Assembly: GCF_902833145.1 (NCBI RefSeq)
Contig: NZ_CADFEN010000002.1
Span: 310,001 to 374,000 of the forward strand
DNA length: 64,000 nucleotides
Origin: Burkholderia sp. BCC0506
Lineage (GTDB): Bacteria; Pseudomonadota; Gammaproteobacteria; Burkholderiales; Burkholderiaceae
Direction: 5' to 3'
Shown one piece after another: positions 34,661-43,157 of the stretch (position 1 is its first letter; each line of letters opens with the position of its first letter). The position numbers and the translations under genes are program-made. The notes beneath the pieces were generated by a model that saw only the letters and a list, made by a program, of their open reading frames with translations, ran no database searches and was not told the origin of the DNA.

Positions 34661-36784
34661 TCAGAACCGGTAGCTCGCCAGCACTTCGAACCGCCGATCG
34701 TTGCCGAGCAGATACTGCGTTTCGTCGTAGTACGCGGACTGCACGTAGCGGCGATTGAACACGTTGTACGCACGGGCGGTGATCGTCGTGTCCTTGCGCG
34801 GCTTCCACGCGAGGCCGAGGTCGACGGTCGTGTACGACGGCATCACGAGCTGGTTCGCGGTATCGGCGAAGCGCTTGCCGACGTACTTGACGCCCGCGAT
34901 GCCCGTCCAGTCCGGTGCGAAGCGCCAGCTCACCCACAGGTTCGCGAGCCGCTGCGGCACCGACACCGGCACGTTGCCCGCGCGCGACACGGTCGTGCCG
35001 CCGGACGACTGCTGGAAATCGTCGTATTTCGCGCGCAGGATCGACACGTTCGCATCGACGCGCCAGTCCTTCGCGATCTCCGCGCCGACCGTCGCCTCCA
35101 GCCCGCGCGACGACTGCTGGCCGACCTGGATCGACCGGTTCGGATTCACCGGGTCGGCGGTCAGGAGGTTGTTCTTCACGATCCGGTACGCGGCGAGCGT
35201 CCATTCGGCCTTGCCGTCGAGGAACGACTGCTTCACGCCGATCTCGATCTGCCGGCCGGTCGCGAGCGTGAAGTTCGCCTTCGATGCATTCAGCGACAGC
35301 AGCGAGCTGACCGGATCGGCCGCGACCGAATACTGGCCGTACACGGCGAGGCCGGGCCGCACGTCGTACACGGTGCCGATGCGCCAGCCGGTGTTCGCGA
35401 ACACCTTCGTGAACGCGCCGCCGTTCGCGAGATCGTCGCGATTCACGCTCGCATGGTCGTAGCGCAGCCCGCCGATCACCGACCAGCGCGGCGTGATCTC
35501 GAGCCGGTTCTCCGCGAACAGCGCGTACTGGTTCGACTGGCTGCGGTACTTCGGAAACGTGCCGGCCGTATTGATGAAACTGCCCGGATCGAAGTCGAAC
35601 GGATCGACCGTCGACGTGCCCGCATACGGCGCGTTGTTGTCGTGCTGGAACGTCGTGTGGTTGAACTCGACGCCCGCCGAAAACGTATTGCGCATCCCGA
35701 GCAGCGCGCCGCCGACGGTGGCCGTCGTCACATTGCCGTATTGTTCCTGGTCGTGAAAGATCTCGGTATAGCTGCTGCGCCGGATTTGCCCGCTCGACGG
35801 CAGGTACGTGTAGTACTCGGCGTCCTTCCAGTGACGGTTGCTCTTCATTCGGTACAGCGTGCTCGTCACGTTCAGCGCGTCGCTCGGCTGCCAGTTCGCC
35901 GATACGGTGGCCCAGCTGTCGCGGAACGCGATGTCGGCGTCGCCGACGTTGTAGTTCTTCTTGTCGAACGCGCGATCGCGTGCGCCGTTGACGAGCGGCA
36001 CGCCGAAATACTGCATCGGATGCATGAAACCCTGCGCGTACGACGCCGTCACGTACAGGTCGGGCGTCACGTCGTAGCGCAGCGCACCGGAGACCGACAG
36101 GTTGCGCGAGTCGCCGCGATCGACCCAGTTCGACGAACGGTTGCCGCTGATGTCGAAGCGGTACGACAGCTTGTCGTTGATCGCGCCGCCGCTGCCGAAC
36201 GCGGCGCGCGCCGTGCCTTCGGTGCCGCCGCCGATTTGCAGCTCGTTGCGGATCGGCGTGCGCGTCGGTTTCTTCGGGACGATGTTGACCACGCCGCCGA
36301 TCGCGCCTTCGCCGTAGATCACCGAAGCGGGGCCGCGCAGCACGTCGATGTGGTCGACCGACCACGTGTCGAACGGGAACGTGACGCCGATCGCGCCGTA
36401 CGGGCGCACGCCGTCGTAGAGCTGCGTGACCGACGACGCGCCGACGAAGCCGCGCGCGGCGAGCTCCGAGTTGCCGTTGCCGGGATGCGGCGACGCGCTG
36501 ATGCCGGCGGCGCGGCTCACTGCGTCGATGATCGAACTGTCGCCGCGCGTGTCGAGTGTCGCGCGGCCGATCTGCTCGACGCTCGCGGGCGTGTCGAGCG
36601 GCGACAGCCCGAGATGGCTGCCGGTGTCGAGCGGTTGCGTCAGGGCGGATGCCTTCTGCGCGTCGACGCGAATCGGTGCGAGCGTGGCGCCGGTGCTGTC
36701 GGCACCGCTTTCCTGGGCTTGTGCCTGCCCGGCCGGCGAGAGCGCTGCGAGCACGGCGGCGGGCAGCATCAATCTGAACTTCAT
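34661..36784 (-). CDS. TonB-dependent siderophore receptor
   Basis: 707 residues. Signal peptide of about 23 residues (ends near GQAQAQ). The plug domain begins after a TonB-box-like APIRVDA segment and has IEQIG-like and RGFVGAS, VDHIDVLRGPASVIYGEGAIGG motifs; a 22-strand barrel ends in an aromatic residue (VLASYRF), as required for outer-membrane insertion. It imports a ferric siderophore, probably a hydroxamate, but specificity cannot be read from sequence. It follows the PepSY gene by 38 bp in the same operon. Confidence 0.93.
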   Translation of the reverse strand: MKFRLMLPAAVLAALSPAGQAQAQESGADSTGATLAPIRVDAQKASALTQPLDTGSHLGLSPLDTPASVEQIGRATLDTRGDSSIIDAVSRAAGISASPHPGNGNSELAARGFVGASSVTQLYDGVRPYGAIGVTFPFDTWSVDHIDVLRGPASVIYGEGAIGGVVNIVPKKPTRTPIRNELQIGGGTEGTARAAFGSGGAINDKLSYRFDISGNRSSNWVDRGDSRNLSVSGALRYDVTPDLYVTASYAQGFMHPMQYFGVPLVNGARDRAFDKKNYNVGDADIAFRDSWATVSANWQPSDALNVTSTLYRMKSNRHWKDAEYYTYLPSSGQIRRSSYTEIFHDQEQYGNVTTATVGGALLGMRNTFSAGVEFNHTTFQHDNNAPYAGTSTVDPFDFDPGSFINTAGTFPKYRSQSNQYALFAENRLEITPRWSVIGGLRYDHASVNRDDLANGGAFTKVFANTGWRIGTVYDVRPGLAVYGQYSVAADPVSSLLSLNASKANFTLATGRQIEIGVKQSFLDGKAEWTLAAYRIVKNNLLTADPVNPNRSIQVGQQSSRGLEATVGAEIAKDWRVDANVSILRAKYDDFQQSSGGTTVSRAGNVPVSVPQRLANLWVSWRFAPDWTGIAGVKYVGKRFADTANQLVMPSYTTVDLGLAWKPRKDTTITARAYNVFNRRYVQSAYYDETQYLLGNDRRFEVLASYRF

Positions 36785-36822
36785 TGTTTCGTTTCCTTCG
36801 AATGGGGAGGCGCTGGCGTCGA

Positions 36823-38292
36823 TCACGCCGCGATGCGCGCGGCGCGGCCGAACAGCAGCCGGTCGAGCAACCAGACCGCGACGATCGTCAGCCCCATCAA
36901 CGGGAACACGATGCCGAGCAGCACGAGCCCGGCGATCCAGCCGCGCATTGGCGGCGTGCCGCGTTCGCGAGACGGTGCGCCCAGCGTCCCGGCCGGCCGG
37001 CGCTTCCACCACATCACGGTGCCCGTGACGGCCATCGCGGCCAGCCCGAGCGACAGCACCGCGCAAACGATCTGGTTCGCGAGCCCGAAATAACGGCCCA
37101 TGTGCAGCGACGTACCGTACGACACGGCGCGCGATACCGCGCCGTAGTCGCCGTAACGGATGTCCTTCAGTACCGCGCCGCTGTACTGGTCGACGTAGAT
37201 CGTGCGTTCGGCCTTCGGATCGGCCGGAAAGTACGACGCGGTGAACACGCCGTCCGCGCCGGACGGCAGCGCGAGCGTGTAGCCGCTCGTCACGCCGAGC
37301 CCCGCGACGATCGCGATCGCGCGGGCCAGCGGCAACGGCGCGGGCGTCGGCGCGGCGGGCGAATGCGGCACGGGCACGTTGCCGACTGCCCACGGCGTTT
37401 GCGGCAACGGCAGATCGTCCATCACCATCCCCGGCATCGGTTCGCCGGAATCGTGGTGATGGCCGGACGGTGCAGCCGCCTGCCCGGGCGCACGCTCGGA
37501 CGTCGCCGCGATGCCCGGGCGCGTCGAGCGGATCGACGCGCCGCCCCACGCGCCTTCCGGCGCACCGAGGTTCACGGTCGCGGCGAGCGCCTTGAAGTTC
37601 TTGCCCCACGAGCCCGACCACGGCAGCCCGGTCAGGATGAACGCGACCGTGCCGGCCGCGAGCCAGATGCCGGCCGTCGCGTGAATGCTCTTCCACAGCG
37701 GCCGGCCGCGCAGCGACAGGTCGGGCCGCAGCGCGCGCCCGACGCGTGCCGCGCCGCGCGGCCACCACAGCGCGATGCCGGTGCCGATCATCACGAAGGT
37801 CCAGCAGGCGGAGAGCTCCATCAGCAACTCGCCGGTCTTGCCGAGCAGCAGCTTGCGATGCAGCATCCGGTCGACCTGCATGAAGCGGTTCTCGACGCTC
37901 AGCGTGCCGAGCACGCTGCCGTCGTACGGGTTCACGTACACGCTCTCGCGGCTGCCGTCGCGCAGCCGGAATACGTATTCGGCGCTGCGATCCGGCGCGG
38001 TGGCGACTTGCACGGACACCGGCGTCGCGCCGGCCGGCATCGCGGTGCGTGCGCGGGCGAGCAGCGTGTCGGCATCGAGCCGCGGCGTCGCGCGCGGCTC
38101 GACGACCAGCCGGTGCGGATACAGCAGCGGCTCGATCTGCGGCTGGAAGCAGTAGAGCGTGCCCGTGATCGCGAGGATCACGAGGAACGGCATCACGAAC
38201 AGGCCGGCATAGAAGTGCCAGCGCCAGAGCGTCCGGTAACCGGCGCTGGCGGAACGGGCGGGCGAGAGGGCCCGATCGACGGTGGTCGACAT
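36823..38292 (-). CDS. PepSY-associated TM (PiuB-like) membrane protein
   Basis: 489 residues with GAGGAG just upstream. The first transmembrane helix follows LWRWHFYAGLFVMPFLVILAIT (about 24-45), with the conserved WHFYAGL motif; a PepSY domain comes next (near 75-110), then further helices near 155-175, 195-215, 395-415 and 455-480. A His-rich loop GHHHDSG lies in the middle. Such proteins are encoded beside TonB receptors and are thought to reduce ferric siderophores at the inner membrane. Operon with the TonB receptor downstream. Confidence 0.92.
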   Translation of the reverse strand: MSTTVDRALSPARSASAGYRTLWRWHFYAGLFVMPFLVILAITGTLYCFQPQIEPLLYPHRLVVEPRATPRLDADTLLARARTAMPAGATPVSVQVATAPDRSAEYVFRLRDGSRESVYVNPYDGSVLGTLSVENRFMQVDRMLHRKLLLGKTGELLMELSACWTFVMIGTGIALWWPRGAARVGRALRPDLSLRGRPLWKSIHATAGIWLAAGTVAFILTGLPWSGSWGKNFKALAATVNLGAPEGAWGGASIRSTRPGIAATSERAPGQAAAPSGHHHDSGEPMPGMVMDDLPLPQTPWAVGNVPVPHSPAAPTPAPLPLARAIAIVAGLGVTSGYTLALPSGADGVFTASYFPADPKAERTIYVDQYSGAVLKDIRYGDYGAVSRAVSYGTSLHMGRYFGLANQIVCAVLSLGLAAMAVTGTVMWWKRRPAGTLGAPSRERGTPPMRGWIAGLVLLGIVFPLMGLTIVAVWLLDRLLFGRAARIAA

Positions 38293-38535
38293 GGTGTGAA
38301 CTCCTCGGGTTCGTCGAGCGGCGGCGCCGGCGCGGGCCGGCGGCCGTCAACGTGCGTTACATCCGCATGCGCGCATCGCCGCAAGCAGGCGGCGCGGCGC
38401 GCTGCGCAAACGGTGCGCAGGGCGGCGTCGCCCGCACGGGGCGGGCAGGCGGGTGAACGCGTGAATCAGGTCGGGTGAAACGAACGGCGTGAACGCGCGG
38501 GCACATCGGCGTGCACGCGCCACGGGGCGCAACGT
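38293..38535. other. GC-rich spacer
   Basis: No supported gene. Very GC-rich, with no clear promoter or terminator. Confidence 0.3.
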
Positions 38536-39021
38536 TCAGCAGAACAGAGGCGGTGCGCGGGAGGGCGGGCGATCGTCGAATAGCGATCGCACGAAAGGAA
38601 GGCTGTCGAAGTAAACGCGCAAGCGCCGCGGCGGCGCCGTGGGAAACAGCAGTACCAGCAGCACGAACGAGGCGAGCGCGGTAAACAGCGCGGCGCCGAA
38701 TGCGCACAGGCCGTCGCTGTTGCCGGAGTCGGCCGCCTTGTCGGCATGCGCGTCATGCTTCAGTGCATCGACGAGCGCGAGCGCGTCGTTGGCCGGCGTG
38801 ATCGGCGCGCTCGCGTCGAAGCGGGCGGCCAGCGCGGCGCCCGTGACGATCAGCGGGCCGCGGCCCGAACACAGCACCACCGAGCCCGCATCCGGACCGT
38901 CCGGATCGAGCATCACGGCGCCCGACATCAGCGCGCGGGACAGCAGCGTCACGAGGAGGAATCCCCACAGCCACTGTCGCGCGACGCCCGGTCGGAGCAG
39001 GAGGCGGCGAAGTGCGTTCAT
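38536..39021 (-). CDS. DUF2946-like membrane protein in the iron/metal cluster
   Basis: 161 residues from the ATG at 39021. One hydrophobic segment near the N-terminus (WLWGFLLVTLLSRALM) and another near 110-130 (ALFTALASFVLLVLLF); between them LCSGRGPLIV and GLCAFGAAL, an arrangement with single cysteines seen in DUF2946-type proteins found beside TonB receptors. Upstream of the PepSY/TonB genes on the same strand. Likely part of the same metal-uptake unit. Confidence 0.7.
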   Translation of the reverse strand: MNALRRLLLRPGVARQWLWGFLLVTLLSRALMSGAVMLDPDGPDAGSVVLCSGRGPLIVTGAALAARFDASAPITPANDALALVDALKHDAHADKAADSGNSDGLCAFGAALFTALASFVLLVLLFPTAPPRRLRVYFDSLPFVRSLFDDRPPSRAPPLFC

Positions 39022-39098
39022 GGCGCGCGATTGTACCTCCGTTTGCGCGGAGGGGCAGGCGTGCCGTGCGTGTGCGACGCTCGATCCGTTAGGCCGGC

Positions 39099-39422
39099 TC
39101 ACACCGGATATGCATCGTCGACCTTCAGGTTCGCGAGCCGGAACAGCGTGCGCAGCGTCTGCGGATGAATGTCGCGGTGCGCGGCGAGCGACGTCAGCAT
39201 GAAGTCGAGCACCTTCGCGTAGCGCAGCAGCACGAGGCAACGCGCGAGATCGGGCGTGCGGCCGCGCATGTCCTCGGCGAGCGCGACCATTTGCGTCGAC
39301 AGCGTGCGCGCCATCTCGAGTTCCATCTGCTGTTTTTCGGTCCAGTCGGGCAGCGGCTGTTCGAGCACCTTCGCGAGGAAGAGCTGGAACGACGAATCGG
39401 ACGAGTTGGGCTGCGCATCCAT
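39099..39422 (-). CDS. Hypothetical protein
   Basis: 107 residues, helical and soluble, beginning MDAQPNSSDSSFQLFLAKVL and ending in KVDDAYPV. No motif recognised. It lies 77 bp upstream of the DUF2946-like gene on the same strand and could be co-transcribed. Confidence 0.7.
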   Translation of the reverse strand: MDAQPNSSDSSFQLFLAKVLEQPLPDWTEKQQMELEMARTLSTQMVALAEDMRGRTPDLARCLVLLRYAKVLDFMLTSLAAHRDIHPQTLRTLFRLANLKVDDAYPV

Positions 39423-40014
39423 GAAGAGCCTCGTTGCGTGTGCAGGGCGTTCGGGCGTGTCCGTGGGGGGCGCCCGAGGGTGATTTCATGTCCGCGCGGT
39501 ACGGCGCGCGGCTTCTGCCTGAACGGAATGCAGATTCCGTACCAGCGTCGCCGGACGATTGTTGAGCAATGTTGAGCCGTGATCCGGCATCGGTCGGCGA
39601 GTCCCGCCGGGACTGGATCGCGCAGGCGATCGAGGCGGGCGTCTACGGGCGGGAACGGGACGATGTCGAGTGCCCGACGCGGCGCGCCGAGGCGAAATGC
39701 TTCACGGATGTAACGTAACGCGGGCATCCGGCGCGTCGCACGTTTCGGGCGGCGCACGGCCGGATCGACGCGTGCCGTGCGGTTCGGCCACGCCTGCCGT
39801 GCGTCCGCCGGCGGGAACCGGCCACGGGAAACGCGCGCCGCCGCATTGCGCGAACCGGGGCGGATGCGCCGGTTGTTTCAAAACAGAGACGGTCCGCCGC
39901 GCGGCGACTGGTTGCGTGGCCACCCAACTGGCCCTGCGATCGGCCGCGTAATTGTCCATGGGCAGACGGCACCGGTTTGCCAACAATCTCCGAATGATTC
40001 CCGCGAGGTTCACT
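39423..40014. other. 592-base intergenic region before the LysE gene
   Basis: Divergent spacer with no supported gene. Long open frames on the minus strand through here are antisense artefacts of high GC. The AATGTTGAGC-like repeat near 39560-39580 is the only notable short repeat. Confidence 0.35.
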
Positions 40015-40647
40015 ATGAACATCCACGCCTTCTTCTCCGCCAACCTGCTGCTCGCCTACACGGCCTATTTCATCGGCACTGCCAGCCCCGGGCCGAGCAA
40101 TCTCGCGATCATGTCGGTCGCCGCGAACCAGGGGCGCAGGGCGGCGCTCGCGTTCGCCCTCGGCGTGATTTCGGGGTCGATGTTCTGGGCGACGGTGGCG
40201 GCGCTCGGCGTATCGGCCGCGCTGCTCGCGTGGTCGAAGCTGCTGGTCGCGATCAAGGTGTTCGGCGGGCTGTACCTGCTGTGGCTCGCGTTCAAGTCGG
40301 GGCGCATGGCGCTGTCGGGCCCGCCGGCGGCCGCGGCGAACGCCGCGCGCGAGCAGCGGCTGTCGCGCTTTTACGTGCGCGGCGCGATGCTGCACCTGAC
40401 CAATCCGAAGGCGATCCTCGTGTGGGTGTCGATCGTCGCGCTGTCGTCGAACGGCGCGGGCGGCGCGCACGGCGCCGTCGTGCCGGGCTGCCTCGCGATC
40501 GGCTGCGTGGTGTTCGGCGGCTATGCGCTGGTGTTCTCGATGGACGGTGCGCGCCGGCTGTACGTGCGCGGGCGGCGTGCGATGGAAGCGTGTCTGGCCG
40601 TCGTGTTCGGCGTGGCGGGGGTTCGGCTGCTGGTGACGAACGTCTAG
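40015..40647 (+). CDS. LysE family amino-acid/metabolite exporter
   Basis: 210 residues from the ATG at 40015 (GAGG about 8 bases upstream). Six hydrophobic segments and the family signature near the N-terminus: FIGTASPGPSNLAIMSVAANQGRR (24 residues spanning 20-43) with the PGPS motif. HLTNPKAILVW marks the second half. Inner-membrane exporter; substrate unknown. Confidence 0.9.
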   Translation: MNIHAFFSANLLLAYTAYFIGTASPGPSNLAIMSVAANQGRRAALAFALGVISGSMFWATVAALGVSAALLAWSKLLVAIKVFGGLYLLWLAFKSGRMALSGPPAAAANAAREQRLSRFYVRGAMLHLTNPKAILVWVSIVALSSNGAGGAHGAVVPGCLAIGCVVFGGYALVFSMDGARRLYVRGRRAMEACLAVVFGVAGVRLLVTNV

Positions 40648-40720
40648 CCGCCCGGTGCGTGCCGGAAACACGCCGCCGCACTTGCGTGCGACGGAGGTTC
40701 CGGCATCGATCGGGCCGGCT

Positions 40721-42349
40721 TCAGAAAATGAAGCCCGTATTGATGAACTTCGAGTGGTGATCCGACACGATCGTGTCGAGCAACTGCTTGCTGCTGTCGG
40801 TCTGCTTCGCCGCGACCATCGAGCGGATCGAGAACGCGCGCAGCGCGTCGCTCACCGACAGCGTGCCTTCCGCCGAATCCTTGCGGCCCGCGAACGGGAA
40901 CACGTCGGGCCCGCGCTGGCACTGGCAGTTGATGTTCACGCGGCACACCTGGTTCACGAGCGGATCGACGAGCGCGCCGATCTGCGCCGGATCGGAACCG
41001 AAGATGCTGACCTGCTGGCCGTGGTCCGACGTCGTCACGTAGTCGAGCGCGGTGTCCACGTCGTCGAACGGCGCGACCGGAATGATCGGCCCGAACTGTT
41101 CCTCGCGGTACAGCTTCATCCCTTCCGACACCGGATACACGACGGCCGGGTAGAACAGCGTCTTGCTGAATTCGCCGCCTTGATGGTTGACGACCTGCGC
41201 GCCCTTCGCCTTCGCGTCGTCGATCGCATCGGTCATGTAGGCCGTGCGATGCATGCCCGGCAGCGGCGTGATGCTGACGCCCTTTTCCCACGGCATGCCG
41301 ATCTTCAGCTGTTCGAGCGCGGCGGTGAAGCGCTTCAGGAATTCGTCGACGATCGAGCGGTGCACGAGCAGCATCTTCAGCGCGGTACAGCGCTGCCCGT
41401 TGAACGACAGCGCGCCAAGCAGGCACTCCTTCACGGTGAGGTCGAGATCGGCGTCGGGCAGCACGATCGCGGCGTTCTTCGCGTCGAGGCCGAGGATCGC
41501 ACGCAGCCGGTGCGACTTCGGGTGCTGCTTCTTCAGGTGATCGGCGACCTTGCTCGAACCGATCAGCGCGAGCACGTTGATCTTGCCCGATGCGAGCATG
41601 TGCGGCACGACCACCGCGCCCGGCGCGTAGATCGTGTTGATCACGCCCTTCGGGAACGCGTCGCGGAACGCCTCCAGCAGCGGCTCGAACAGCAGCGTGC
41701 CGTACTGCGGCGGCTTGAACACCACGGTGTTGCCCATCAGCAGCGCGGGGATCAGCGTCGCGAACGTCTCGTTCAGCGGATAGTTGTACGGGCCCATGCA
41801 CAGCACGACGCCGAGCGGCGTGCGGCGGATCTGGCCGATCGTGCCTTCCGCGATCACGAAGCGCGAGTTCGCGTTGTCGAGCTCCTTCAGCGCGTCGATC
41901 GTCTGCGTCATGTAGGTGACGGTGCGGTCGAATTCCTTCTGCGAATCGGCGAGGCTCTTGCCGATCTCCCACATGATCAGGTTCACGACGAGTTCGCGCT
42001 GCGCGACCATCCGTTTGATGAAGTCCTGCATGCACGCGATGCGCTGCTCGACCTTCATCGTCGGCCATTCGCCGCGGCCGGCGTCGTACGCGCGCACCGC
42101 GGCGTCGAGCGCCGCGTCGCTTTCCGTTTCGCCCATCACCGGGTAGCTGCCGATCTCGACCTGCTCGACGCTGCCGTCCGCCTGCCGCACGCACACGGGC
42201 GACAGCACGGTCTTGGTTGCGCCGTCCCAGGGGCGCAGTTCGCCGTCGACGAGCGACACGCGCTGGTGAATCGGCGAAGCCAGCCGGAATTCGGCGGGGA
42301 TGTCCTGTAAGGCGGGAAACAGGTGCTGCAGGGAGGCGGAATCGGGCAT
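40721..42349 (-). CDS. gapN: NADP-dependent glyceraldehyde-3-phosphate dehydrogenase (GapN type)
   Basis: 542 residues, an aldehyde dehydrogenase that oxidises glyceraldehyde-3-phosphate directly to 3-phosphoglycerate, making NADPH and no ATP. Motifs: GPYNYPLNET, a FKPPQYG cofactor-binding segment, IGSSKVADHL, and the nucleophile in SFNGQRCTALK. At the position of the usual general-base Glu (LGLEAKN in related proteins, from memory) this copy reads LGLDAKNAAIV, with Asp. Two palindromes lie upstream at 42483-42498 and 42559-42581, so specific control is likely. Confidence 0.88.
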   Translation of the reverse strand: MPDSASLQHLFPALQDIPAEFRLASPIHQRVSLVDGELRPWDGATKTVLSPVCVRQADGSVEQVEIGSYPVMGETESDAALDAAVRAYDAGRGEWPTMKVEQRIACMQDFIKRMVAQRELVVNLIMWEIGKSLADSQKEFDRTVTYMTQTIDALKELDNANSRFVIAEGTIGQIRRTPLGVVLCMGPYNYPLNETFATLIPALLMGNTVVFKPPQYGTLLFEPLLEAFRDAFPKGVINTIYAPGAVVVPHMLASGKINVLALIGSSKVADHLKKQHPKSHRLRAILGLDAKNAAIVLPDADLDLTVKECLLGALSFNGQRCTALKMLLVHRSIVDEFLKRFTAALEQLKIGMPWEKGVSITPLPGMHRTAYMTDAIDDAKAKGAQVVNHQGGEFSKTLFYPAVVYPVSEGMKLYREEQFGPIIPVAPFDDVDTALDYVTTSDHGQQVSIFGSDPAQIGALVDPLVNQVCRVNINCQCQRGPDVFPFAGRKDSAEGTLSVSDALRAFSIRSMVAAKQTDSSKQLLDTIVSDHHSKFINTGFIF

Positions 42350-42482
42350 GACGGTCTCGTTTGACGGGGTGTCCGGAAAGGACGGGCGATGCGAATCCTG
42401 AGCTGAATGATCCTCGAACCCGAATCGGCATCATGACGCGCATGCGACTGCTCGTCACGCGCGAATGTGGCCGATTCGGCGA

Positions 42483-42498
42483 ATGGAACCAGTTCCAT
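42483..42498. promoter_or_regulatory. Palindrome upstream of gapN
   Basis: ATGGAAC-CA-GTTCCAT is a perfect palindrome about 135 bp before the gapN start. Likely operator; regulator unknown. Confidence 0.45.
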
Positions 42499-42558
42499 TT
42501 AAAAGGAACGCCGTCGCGAATGCAAGAATGACCGAATCGCGGCCGTGGCGTCGTAAGC

Positions 42559-42581
42559 ATTTGGAAAGACTGTTTCCAAAT
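42559..42581. promoter_or_regulatory. Long palindrome upstream of gapN
   Basis: ATTTGGAAA and TTTCCAAAT, a 9-bp perfect inverted repeat with a 5-base spacer, 210 bp before gapN. Its arms share GGAA/TTCC with the palindrome at 42483, so one regulator could bind both. Confidence 0.5.
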
Positions 42582-43025
42582 CGCCGATATAACGGCCTTG
42601 ATGCAGTCGCAAACGTTTTACTTCGACGGAATTGAGCGGATAATGGCGCAGCGCGGCGAGGAAAAAATACGCAGTGAACCTGAGAGCAGACGTGGTGAAG
42701 AACAACAGAAAGTCCGCCGCGCCGCCGATACGAGGTCGGCTGCCCGGAGCGCCGGGTCGGGGTTGCCCGGTCCGGCGCGCACCGGACCATTGAATCCGCT
42801 TCGCCTGCTGCCGCCGATCCTTCGCGATCCTGTCCGGCTTCCCCGTTTCCCTATCTCCCGTCCCGCCTTTTATCGATCGGTGTCGCTCGATGCGACCGGT
42901 TCAATTCTTTCTTTAAGCTTTCGCTTGTGTCGCCCAATGGCCTGAAATAGAAAGGCATTCGTCAGGAATGCAGAGCGCAATACGCATCCACGTTGCTGCC
43001 AGGCGACACGCACAAAATTAATTAA
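42582..43025. other. Intergenic stretch with nothing coding recognised
   Basis: A plus-strand frame of about 115 codons exists here but its composition (Arg/Pro-rich, no motif) argues against a gene. The part from 42940 is AT-richer, leading into the Fur-like site. Confidence 0.35.
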
Positions 43026-43027
43026 AA

Positions 43028-43051
43028 ACACGAATCATTCTCGTTTATTAT
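43028..43051 (+). promoter_or_regulatory. Fur-box-like site before the second TonB receptor
   Basis: ACACGAATCATTCTCGTTTATTAT contains AATCATTCTCGTTTA, close to the core of the Fur consensus (GATAATGATAATCATTATC). Position 107-130 bp before a TonB receptor start fits iron repression. Confidence 0.55.
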
Positions 43052-43065
43052 TTCGCCGCATTACG

Positions 43066-43093
43066 AGCCGTGACGGGACGTCACGGCTTTTTT
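43066..43093 (+). terminator. Intrinsic terminator inside the TonB receptor leader
   Basis: AGCCGTGAC-GGGAC-GTCACGGCT, a perfect 9-bp stem, is followed by TTTTTT. It lies between the Fur-like site and the TonB receptor start, so it either ends an upstream transcript or acts as an attenuator. Confidence 0.7.
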
Positions 43094-43157
43094 CGTGCCC
43101 GGTGCGCCGGCTGGCGTGCTTCTGTTCGCCGTTTTCTCCACCCCTTCCACGTTCACG

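Noticed and set aside
32811-36365. Very long minus-strand frame of nearly 1200 codons
   Set aside because: Only its last 152 codons (the MerR gene) are real. The rest is antisense to the flavin oxidoreductase and in the wrong frame over the TonB receptor.
42598-42945. 115-codon plus-strand frame between gapN and the TonB receptor
   Set aside because: Low-complexity Arg/Pro/Ser composition and a region with operator-like palindromes; more likely regulatory DNA.
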